Notes under the pieces: generated by a model | Seen by the model: the letters and a program-made list of their open reading frames with translations, nothing else | Told to the model about the DNA's origin: nothing | Database searches by the model: none | Shown here: piece by piece, positions 1 through 4,375 of the stretch | Numbering within the stretch: the stretch's first letter is position 1 | How the letters are laid out: each line of letters starts with the position of its first letter | Made by a program: the position numbers and the translations under genes | DNA from: Coriobacteriaceae bacterium AF08-21 | GTDB lineage: Bacteria > Actinomycetota > Coriobacteriia > Coriobacteriales > Coriobacteriaceae | Assembly: GCA_027687465.1 (NCBI GenBank) | Contig: JAQCQR010000038.1 | Location: 1 to 5,861 of the forward strand | Direction of reading: 5' to 3' | Length of the DNA: 5,861 bases

Positions 1-108
1 AACGCGGGACCCGTTCAGGCTGTTGCGTTGAGATTGAAAATCAACCTTCGCGCGTGGGCGCGTGGGCGTAAACTTTTAGTTGGGCAAATCCGGCAGATTG
101 GAGCTTGA
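1..108 (+). CDS. Possible 3' end of an unidentified gene (partial)
   Basis: One frame is open from the window edge to a TGA at 106-108. It gives about 35 residues, a basic tail ending in ...GQIRQIGA. No family is recognisable. A second frame is also open until a TAA at 69-71, so the choice of frame is not secure, and the stretch could be non-coding. It contains a tandem pair of the 8-mer GCGTGGGC at 52-67. If real, the gene ends 89 bp before the first metallophosphoesterase and could share its transcript. Confidence 0.2.
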   Translation, partial: NAGPVQAVALRLKINLRAWARGRKLLVGQIRQIGA

Positions 109-110
109 AA

Positions 111-132
111 CATGAGGGATATGCACCTCATG
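111..132 (+). promoter_or_regulatory. Leader hairpin 1 upstream of the metallophosphoesterase operon
   Basis: CATGAGG (111-117) and CCTCATG (126-132) form a perfect 7-bp stem with an 8-base loop. It sits just before the T-tailed hairpin at 141-175, so the operon leader would carry two consecutive hairpins. The pairing is read directly from the sequence; a regulatory role is inferred. Confidence 0.4.
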
Positions 133-140
133 TCGCTCAT

Positions 141-175
141 AAAACGTCTCCTGACCTCGAAGGAGAACGTTTTTT
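141..175 (+). terminator. Terminator-like hairpin with T6 tail, possible attenuator
   Basis: AAAACGTCTCC (141-151) pairs with GGAGAACGTTTT (162-173), with one bulged T and a 10-base loop. The T run extends to 175, giving six T. This has the form of an intrinsic terminator. Only 22 bases separate it from the ATG at 198, too few for a promoter, so a transcript carrying the next gene must pass through it. That makes it either a transcriptional attenuator or a terminator with read-through. GTCTCC (146-151) is also the exact complement of GGAGAC (186-191), which contains the next gene's ribosome binding site, so a competing fold is possible. Confidence 0.55.
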
Positions 176-197
176 AGCGATAAAAGGAGACATAAAT

Positions 198-836
198 ATG
201 ATCTGGTTTACCAGCGACACCCACTTCGGGCATGAGAACGTGCTGAAGTTCACCGACCGCCCGTGGGAGACGATTTGGCAGATGAACGATGCCATCGTCG
301 ACAACATCAACGGCAGGGTTGCCGTGGACGACGAGCTCTACATCCTGGGGGATTTCTCATTCAAGATGACCGCCCAGGACGCCTACGGGCTGCGCAAGCG
401 GATCGCCTGCAGGCGCATCCACCTCGTCCCGGGAAACCACGACAAGGACTGGGCCCAGCCGGCGGTCGCGGGCGCCTTCACCGTGGAGCCGCCGATCTGC
501 GTGCTCAAGATCGACGGGCAGAAGATCGTCCTGAGCCATTACCCCATGGCCGACTGGCAGGGCATGAGCCATGGATCGTGGCACCTCCACGGGCACATCC
601 ACAGCAGCGCCGGCGCGTACAACGAGTTCAACCGCAAGCAGGGCCTTCTGCGCTACGACGTCGGTTGCGATGCCAACGGGCACTCCCCGGTGAGCCTCGA
701 CGAGCTGAGGGAATGGTTCGCCGGAGTCGACGAGCCGTGCGGCCGGGTGAAATGGCCCTGGTGGGTCAACGAGACCGGCGACAGGCAGGTCGAGCGCGAG
801 CTGGCGGCGTACAAGAGGGAAGAGGCGATCCGATGA
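198..836 (+). CDS. Calcineurin-like metallophosphoesterase (MPE 1)
   Basis: A 212-residue soluble, probably cytoplasmic protein of the two-metal metallophosphoesterase fold, which hydrolyses phosphomono- or phosphodiesters. The metal-binding motifs appear in order: D7-T-H9, G51-D52, G79-N80-H81-D82, H114 (SHYP) and G132-H133-I134-H135, so an active enzyme is expected. The substrate cannot be told from sequence; the family covers nucleotides, cyclic nucleotides, nucleic-acid ends and phosphoproteins. The compact N-terminus (WFTSDTHFGH) resembles small phage and bacterial phosphohydrolases, and the tail beyond about residue 165 is charged and not recognised. The ATG at 198 is chosen because AAAGGAGA lies 8 bases upstream and the fold begins at once; an in-frame TTG at 105 would place the two leader hairpins inside coding sequence. 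Its stop overlaps the next start (ATGA), implying translational coupling. Confidence 0.9.
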   Translation: MIWFTSDTHFGHENVLKFTDRPWETIWQMNDAIVDNINGRVAVDDELYILGDFSFKMTAQDAYGLRKRIACRRIHLVPGNHDKDWAQPAVAGAFTVEPPICVLKIDGQKIVLSHYPMADWQGMSHGSWHLHGHIHSSAGAYNEFNRKQGLLRYDVGCDANGHSPVSLDELREWFAGVDEPCGRVKWPWWVNETGDRQVERELAAYKREEAIR

Positions 837-1558
837 CGGTCTATGTGACGGGCGACATCCACGGTGGGCTCGACATGCAAAAGCTCCGCGACTGGGAGCT
901 TGGGGATAGCCTTACCGGCGACGACTACCTCATTGTCGCCGGCGACTTTGGCTTTCCGTGGGATTTCTCTGCCGAGGAATGCGCCGACATCGCCTGGCTG
1001 GAGTCGCGCCCCTACACGGTACTGTTCGTCGACGGCAACCACGAGCGCTTCGACCACTGGGAGGAGCGCCCCATGGAGCCGTGGCACGGCGGGCTGACGC
1101 AACGCCTGTCGGATACTTCGTCTATCCGCCGCCTCATGCGCGGCGAGGTCTTCGAGCTCGACGGCTCGACGGTCTTCACCATGGGCGGTGCCACGAGCGT
1201 GGACAGGGAATACCGCGTGCCGTATTCCAGCTGGTGGCCTCAGGAGCTCCCGGATGAGCGCGAATTCGATGCCGCGCGGGCAAAGCTCGACGAGGTCGGC
1301 TGGAAGGTCGACTGCGTCATCACCCATACCTGCGCCACGCGCATGCTCTCGCCGACGCTCTACCCGGACCCAGGCTGGGAACGCCCCGATGTGGACCGGC
1401 TGACCGGATTCCTCGACGAGCTCGAGGACCGCCTGGACTATAAGCGCTGGTATTACGGCCATTTTCACCGAGACGGCAACCCGGACGAACGGCACACGGT
1501 GCTGTACGACCGGATCGTGAGGCTCGGGGACAAACTCCTGCCGTGGGGTGCGTACTGA
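833..1558 (+). CDS. Calcineurin-like metallophosphoesterase (MPE 2)
   Basis: A 241-residue metallophosphoesterase with all expected motifs: G7-D8-I9-H10-G11, G37-D38-F39, G68-N69-H70-E71, H165 (ITHT) and G209-H210-F211-H212. There is no signal peptide or membrane segment, so it is probably cytoplasmic. The start is set by the homologous N-terminus MTVYVTGDIHG, by AGAGG 7 bases upstream, and by the ATGA overlap with MPE 1; the frame stays open far upstream, but only as a shadow of MPE 1. It is the tandem paralogue of MPE 3, sharing blocks such as LMRGEVF, TMGGA/AMGGA, SWWP and VGWKVD, while MPE 1 is more distant. An insert between the GNHE and ITH motifs (about residues 75-160) is shared with MPE 3 and may form a cap or substrate-specificity region. 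Substrate unknown. Confidence 0.9.
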   Translation: MTVYVTGDIHGGLDMQKLRDWELGDSLTGDDYLIVAGDFGFPWDFSAEECADIAWLESRPYTVLFVDGNHERFDHWEERPMEPWHGGLTQRLSDTSSIRRLMRGEVFELDGSTVFTMGGATSVDREYRVPYSSWWPQELPDEREFDAARAKLDEVGWKVDCVITHTCATRMLSPTLYPDPGWERPDVDRLTGFLDELEDRLDYKRWYYGHFHRDGNPDERHTVLYDRIVRLGDKLLPWGAY

Positions 1559-2295
1559 TGACGGTCTATGTGACAGGCGACGTGCACGGCAGGGCCGAGT
1601 ACGGGTCCAGCCGGTTTGCATTCAAAAATTGGCCGCTGGGTCGGACCCTGACGCGCGATGACGCGGTGATCGTGGCCGGCGACTTCGGCTTTGTCTGGGA
1701 TGGCTCGAATGCTGAGAGGTATTGGCTCGACTGGTTCGAGTCGAAGCCCTGGACCACGTGTTTCGTAGACGGCAACCATGAGAACCACCACGCCCTGGCC
1801 GGGCTGCCGGTGCGGGAGTGGAACGGCGGGCTCGTCCATGAGGCGCGACCGCACGTGCTGCACCTGATGCGCGGGGAGGTGTTCGATATCGACGGGCTCA
1901 CGGTCCTTGCCATGGGCGGCGCCGCGAGCAACGACAGGCAGTATCGCAGGGAGGGGAGGAGCTGGTGGCCCGAGGAGATGCCGAGCGAGGAAGAGATGGA
2001 GCACTGCCGCGCCTCGCTCGACCGCGTGGGCTGGAAAGTTGACCACGTTGTGACTCACGAGGCGCCGGCTGCCCTTGCTGAGGGGCTGTGTCGCGAGCTC
2101 GGGCGCGAGTATCGGGACGACCGGCTTCAGCGATTCCTTGGCGAGCTCGACGGGCGGCTCGGCTACCGCGCCTGGTTCTTCGGCCACTACCACGGCGACA
2201 AATGGTGCGACGCCAGGCATCGCCTTATCTACCGAAACATCGTGCCGATCGAAGATGTTGCGCCCAGTTCTAGAAACCTTCTAGAAGCGCTCTAG
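1558..2295 (+). CDS. Calcineurin-like metallophosphoesterase (MPE 3)
   Basis: A 245-residue metallophosphoesterase. Motifs in order: G7-D8-V9-H10-G11, G41-D42-F43, G72-N73-H74-E75, H167 (VTHE) and G209-H210-Y211-H212, so metal binding and catalysis look intact. The ATG at 1558 shares its base with the TGA of MPE 2 (TGATG), indicating coupled translation; a G-rich stretch near 1543-1550 could serve as a weak ribosome binding site. A start 5 codons upstream at 1543 is possible but would not match the N-terminus of MPE 2. The first 24 bases match those of MPE 2 at all but one position, although the proteins are clearly diverged further on. The last codons (SSRNLLEAL) and the stop lie inside the 11-bp repeat array at 2268-2308, so the C-terminal tail is dictated by that DNA element. 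Substrate unknown. Confidence 0.9.
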   Translation: MTVYVTGDVHGRAEYGSSRFAFKNWPLGRTLTRDDAVIVAGDFGFVWDGSNAERYWLDWFESKPWTTCFVDGNHENHHALAGLPVREWNGGLVHEARPHVLHLMRGEVFDIDGLTVLAMGGAASNDRQYRREGRSWWPEEMPSEEEMEHCRASLDRVGWKVDHVVTHEAPAALAEGLCRELGREYRDDRLQRFLGELDGRLGYRAWFFGHYHGDKWCDARHRLIYRNIVPIEDVAPSSRNLLEAL

Positions 2296-2308
2296 AAGGT
2301 TTCTAGAA
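2268..2308. repeat. Four 11-bp TTCTAGAA units forming an 18-bp perfect inverted repeat
   Basis: Boxes start at 2268, 2279, 2290 and 2301: TTCTAGAA, TTCTAGAA, CTCTAGAA and TTCTAGAA. Each box is (nearly) palindromic and the period is exactly 11 bp, about one helical turn. The whole block is also an inverted repeat, with arms 2268-2285 and 2291-2308 (18 of 18 paired) and loop AGCGC. It covers the last codons and stop of MPE 3 and lies between convergent genes, so a bidirectional terminator is possible, but neither side has a T tract. The phased palindromic boxes equally suit a protein-binding site. Structure is certain; function is not. Confidence 0.85.
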
Positions 2309-2337
2309 ATCCGCAGCCTGACAGGAGAAGCGCGGGG

Positions 2338-2907
2338 CTACTCGTCCTTCATCTGGGTCATGACCTCGACCTTAGCCTCGGCCACGGCCGCCCGCTGTTC
2401 GGTTGCATCGAGGCGGTCCTTGAGGGCGGCGACCTCGGCCATCAGGTCGCGCTGGGCCAGGAGTGCGTCGTTCAACTCGGCTTGGGCTTTCAGCGCGGCG
2501 TCACGCTCGCCGCGCAGCCGCTCGATCTCATCGGCCATGGCCTCAGCCTCGGCATGGAGTTGGACAACCTGCCTGCCGAGTTCCTTGGCACGGGAAAGGT
2601 ACCTGACGTTCGCGGCATGGAGCTCGTTGTTCTCGAGCTCGAGGCTCGCGGTATCGAGCTCGAACTTCTCCTCGATAAAGGCGACCCGCTCATTGCAGTC
2701 GGCCTCAAGTCTTTCGTTCCGGTCTCTCGCCTCGACGAGCTTGCAGTTGAATTCGTCGAGCTGGGCCCTGAGCAACGCGTTCTCGGTTCTGAGGTCGCCC
2801 GTCTCGCGCAGCAGCTTCTCCCGCCACGTCGCCTCGATTCGCTCGGCGGCCTCATCGAGGACGGACTTCACGCCGTAGATCTCCCTGATTTTCTTCTCGT
2901 CTGCCAT
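2338..2907 (-). CDS. Coiled-coil protein of unknown function
   Basis: A 189-residue protein that is almost entirely predicted helix. From about residue 15 to the end it is rich in E, A, L, R, K and D with heptad-like spacing of leucines (for example LRTENALLRAQLDEF and AEAMADEIERLRGERDAAL), and it has few prolines or aromatics. There is no signal peptide, membrane segment or catalytic motif, so a cytoplasmic structural or scaffolding role is plausible, but no family is recognised. The ATG at 2907 is chosen because GGAG lies 9 bases upstream; a TTG at 2922 would add five residues but overlaps that site. It ends 42 bp from the convergent MPE 3 stop, with the 11-bp array between. Its high GC matches the phosphoesterase genes rather than the AT-richer integrase side. 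It has its own structured leader. Confidence 0.75.
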   Translation of the reverse strand: MADEKKIREIYGVKSVLDEAAERIEATWREKLLRETGDLRTENALLRAQLDEFNCKLVEARDRNERLEADCNERVAFIEEKFELDTASLELENNELHAANVRYLSRAKELGRQVVQLHAEAEAMADEIERLRGERDAALKAQAELNDALLAQRDLMAEVAALKDRLDATEQRAAVAEAKVEVMTQMKDE

Positions 2908-2920
2908 GGTGCGGCACTCC

Positions 2921-2985
2921 AATCAACAACGGGCATGGCTCCGCCATGCCATATGGCTGGGAACAATGCACGGCCGCTGTTGATT
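2921..2985 (-). promoter_or_regulatory. Structured 5' leader of the coiled-coil gene
   Basis: Bases 2921-2932 and 2974-2985 are 12-base inverted repeats with one difference, which on the transcribed (-) strand is a G-U pair, so the RNA stem is continuous. Inside is a second hairpin, GGCATGGC (2933-2940) with GCCATGCC (2943-2950), approximate to a base. The 3' arm of the outer stem ends next to the GGAG ribosome binding site, so folding could affect access to the start. No clear promoter hexamers were found upstream. Confidence 0.45.
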
Positions 2986-3030
2986 TGTGTTCGCCCTGCG
3001 ATCGGTGAGTTCTAAAAGGCGTCTCAAGTC

Positions 3031-3165
3031 ATGCGTTCACGCAGGTTTTCGGTTGGAGAAATACCGCACGTTTTCATGGTATCACGCGCCTTAAAGACCA
3101 TGAATGGACGGCCATATCGATTCGTTGAAAATGGCACCTACGACGTGTTGGTGGCGGGAGAGTGA
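3031..3165 (+). CDS. Small hypothetical protein (44 residues)
   Basis: This short ORF runs MRSRRFSVGEIPHV to a C-terminus ...YDVLVAGE and has a normal soluble-protein composition (basic start, mixed hydrophobic and charged middle). AAAAGG at 3014-3019 could be a ribosome binding site, but at 11 bases from the ATG it is rather far. Its TGA overlaps another ATG (TGATG at 3163-3167) that opens a 13-codon ORF ending near 3206; such overlap is the linkage used between MPE 2 and MPE 3. It is divergent from the coiled-coil gene and is followed by hairpins at 3223-3282 and 3421-3458. No family is recognised. It may be a real small gene or the remnant of a larger one. Confidence 0.35.
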   Translation: MRSRRFSVGEIPHVFMVSRALKTMNGRPYRFVENGTYDVLVAGE

Positions 3166-3217
3166 TGGCGTTAAAGATGTCGAGAATGATTATGGGATTG
3201 TTTTAGATGCGGGCATG

Positions 3218-3282
3218 AAAAAGGGTCGAATCGAAGTGTCTGGCCGGACGCCAATTGTCCGGGAACTGTTTCGGTTCGACCC
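3218..3282 (-). terminator. Intrinsic terminator, - strand, with compound stem
   Basis: Bases 3223-3235 (GGGTCGAATCGAA) pair with 3270-3282 (TTCGGTTCGACCC) as a 13-base stem with a single non-Watson-Crick position. An inner hairpin lies within it: CCGGAC (3244-3249) with GTCCGG (3257-3262). On the - strand the stem is followed at once by TTTTT (A run at 3218-3222), the form of an intrinsic terminator. It would end transcripts from the winged-helix and excisionase-like genes. On the + strand the following TGTTTCATTTT is T-rich but weaker, so it could work in both directions and also end the small + strand ORF. Confidence 0.6.
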
Positions 3283-3420
3283 TGTTTCATTTTACATCCG
3301 CGGCATGCTCTTATAGACGCCCGGCGATTACCGACCTTCACGACCTCGATGACGGTTTCCCCGTCCTCGATTCTTGCCAGATTGCGGTAGACATGCTGCG
3401 TGAATGGTCGGATATCATTT

Positions 3421-3468
3421 GAGCCAGAATCCTCTTCTATTGAAGCGGATTCTGGCTCAGTGGTTTTT
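3421..3468 (+). terminator. Intrinsic terminator, + strand
   Basis: GAGCCAGAATCC (3421-3432) pairs perfectly with GGATTCTGGCTC (3447-3458). The inside pairs again as CTTC/GAAG around a TATT loop, so about 16 pairs form with one mismatch, and a further T-A pair closes the base. TTTTT at 3464-3468 follows five bases after the stem on the + strand; the - strand side has no T run. It points to a + strand transcript arriving from the left, such as one carrying the small ORF at 3031. Confidence 0.55.
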
Positions 3469-3515
3469 AACTCGGTTGTTTGACAGAAGCCCACGTCGAT
3501 AGTCGGGCTGTGGAC

Positions 3516-3902
3516 TTAAGATTTCGGGGGCTCCCAAGCGTTTTCGATCGCGGCGCGGTAGATTGCAGCGTAATTAAGCATCCAGCTGCCATCACCAGTT
3601 TTTTGAATATACCCCTTATCCTTTAGAGAAGTATAGGCTCGGGATATCGTGTTCTTGCTCAAGTGGTAGTGATCCTCAATCCATTTGCTTCTAGCGCAAA
3701 AGCCCATGGGCCGTTTGTTTTTGGAAGGTTTTCCAAACTTCCATACGAGGCCGAGGATGAGACGCTCGGCGGCAACGGTGGTGACGCAGCACGCCCACTC
3801 GGGCACTGAAATAAAAATAGCTTTATCCATTTTCTCTATAATCTTTCGTTGCTCGGTAACATCATCGTTGAATATGTCGGAAATCGACGGTAGTTCGCTC
3901 AT
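3516..3902 (-). CDS. Winged-helix DNA-binding protein (regulator or replication-initiator type)
   Basis: A 128-residue soluble protein. Residues about 65-112 form a winged helix-turn-helix: the ARSKWIEDHYHLSKNTISRAYTSL... segment holds the first helices and recognition helix (LSKNTISRAYTSL), followed by KGYIQKTGDGSWMLN, which fits the wing. The same layout occurs in replication-initiator and primosomal proteins of plasmids and phages and in small transcription regulators; sequence alone does not decide between them. The N-terminal 60 residues (SISDIFNDDVTEQRK, then a hydrophobic helix) are not recognised. AGGCGG lies 5 bases before the ATG and spans the stop of the upstream excisionase-like gene, with 9 bases between the two genes, so both are probably co-transcribed and coupled. 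Base composition is lower in GC than the cargo genes. Confidence 0.7.
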   Translation of the reverse strand: MSELPSISDIFNDDVTEQRKIIEKMDKAIFISVPEWACCVTTVAAERLILGLVWKFGKPSKNKRPMGFCARSKWIEDHYHLSKNTISRAYTSLKDKGYIQKTGDGSWMLNYAAIYRAAIENAWEPPKS

Positions 3903-3911
3903 GTTTACCGC

Positions 3912-4157
3912 CTAGTCAAGGTGGGCGGTACGACCTTCAAGCTGCTTGAAAAGTTCGTAGAACGAGCTTTCAAACATGTAATTCGAGCGATGGATTTGGA
4001 TGAGCTTGCCGGACTCGCGCATAAACTTGCGCGCGGTGTTTTCGCTCCAGCCAGTGAGTTCGCGGATATCGTTAACGCGGAGCAACCGATCGCACTGAGC
4101 GGCACCAGTGGGGAAAGTCGGTGTGGACGCCTGAGTGCTAATCTGTGGAGTAGCCAT
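3912..4157 (-). CDS. xis: Excisionase-like helix-turn-helix protein
   Basis: An 81-residue protein, the usual size of recombination directionality factors. After a flexible, Ser/Thr/Pro-rich N-terminus (1-22) comes RLLRVNDIRELTGWSENTARKF (about 24-45), a MerR/excisionase-type helix-turn-helix, then a short strand pair (LIQIHRSNYMF) and a C-terminal helix (ESSFYELFKQLEG). Such proteins bind and bend attachment-site DNA and steer the integrase towards excision, and some also repress transcription. Placement downstream of a tyrosine integrase supports this role, which remains inferred. The start is supported by GAAAGGA 9 to 10 bases upstream. It is the first gene of a two-gene unit with the winged-helix protein, behind a hairpin leader and a TTGACA promoter. 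Confidence 0.7.
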   Translation of the reverse strand: MATPQISTQASTPTFPTGAAQCDRLLRVNDIRELTGWSENTARKFMRESGKLIQIHRSNYMFESSFYELFKQLEGRTAHLD

Positions 4158-4179
4158 GATGAGCTATCCTTTCAATGAG

Positions 4180-4238
4180 GGCCCTCCCTGTGCTTGTAAG
4201 ACTTACCAGGTTCATAAGCACTTGGGGGGCCGGTTTTT
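4180..4238 (+). terminator. Two-part hairpin with + strand T5 tail, upstream of the excisionase-like gene
   Basis: GGCCCTCC (4180-4187) pairs with GGGGGGCC (4224-4231), allowing one U-G pair. After a short internal loop, GTGCTT (4190-4195) pairs with AAGCAC (4216-4221). The apical loop holds the palindrome GTAAGACTTAC. On the + strand TTTTT (4234-4238) follows, making an intrinsic terminator for a transcript antisense to the excisionase-like gene. On the - strand the same structure sits in that gene's leader, about 7 bases before its ribosome binding site. Which strand matters is not decided by the sequence. Confidence 0.5.
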
Positions 4239-4269
4239 ATGACTACATGCGTAGCCATCTGACAGCTTT

Positions 4270-4298
4270 AGAATCTATTAAAACTCATTAGATGTCAA
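4270..4298 (-). promoter_or_regulatory. Candidate promoter for the excisionase-like/winged-helix operon
   Basis: On the - strand a perfect -35 hexamer TTGACA (4293-4298) is followed after 17 bases by GATTCT (4270-4275), which matches only half of the -10 consensus. Transcription would start near 4262, leaving a leader of about 105 bases that contains the hairpin at 4180-4231. Confidence 0.4.
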
Positions 4299-4375
4299 TC
4301 AAATAAAGCGTCTACCTGCGGAAATAGTAGTATAGTACCGTAATATTATTGATGAAACGATGAATGAATAACATG

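Larger units (their letters stand above)
3171..3494 (-). other. Doubtful 107-codon ORF, possibly a gene remnant
   Basis: The frame opens at a GTG (3494) without a convincing ribosome binding site. The middle segment (about 3285-3410, including YRNLARIEDGETVIEVVKVGNRR) has codons ending mostly in G or C and reads like real protein. The start (EPESASIEED) instead encodes a hairpin, and the end encodes the terminator hairpin at 3218-3282 with its T run. A terminator inside its own 3' part argues against the ORF being intact. It may be the decayed core of a gene, or chance. No family is recognised. Confidence 0.2.

Noticed and set aside
52..67. Tandem GCGTGGGC pair as an iteron or binding site
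   Set aside because: There are only two copies in a GC-rich stretch that may be coding, with no further copies in the window.
105..197. An upstream in-frame TTG start that would lengthen MPE 1 by 31 residues
   Set aside because: It has no ribosome binding site, would translate both leader hairpins, and the ATG at 198 has a strong AAAGGAGA site and begins exactly at the conserved fold.
263..832. Open frame upstream of MPE 2 in the same frame
   Set aside because: It gives an Arg/Pro/Gly-rich shadow of GC-rich MPE 1; homology to other phosphoesterases begins only at the ATG at 833.
653..2220. Long - strand open frames opposite the phosphoesterase genes
   Set aside because: They are antisense shadows typical of GC-rich coding DNA, with low-complexity products and no motifs, opposite genes with complete catalytic motifs.
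2268..2308. CRISPR-like array
   Set aside because: The period is 11 bp with no spacers of proper length, and no cas gene is in the window.
2360..3015. + strand open frames opposite the coiled-coil gene
   Set aside because: One is Ser/Ala-rich and the other Leu/Glu-rich in the pattern expected from antisense reading of a coiled coil; neither has a ribosome binding site or domain.
3223..3282. Inverted repeats as insertion-sequence ends
   Set aside because: The arms are only 34 bases apart, no transposase is present, and the adjoining T run explains them better as a terminator.
3104..3316. 70-codon + strand ORF
   Set aside because: It overlaps the better-looking 44-codon ORF in another frame, runs through the terminator hairpin at 3223-3282, and has no ribosome binding site.
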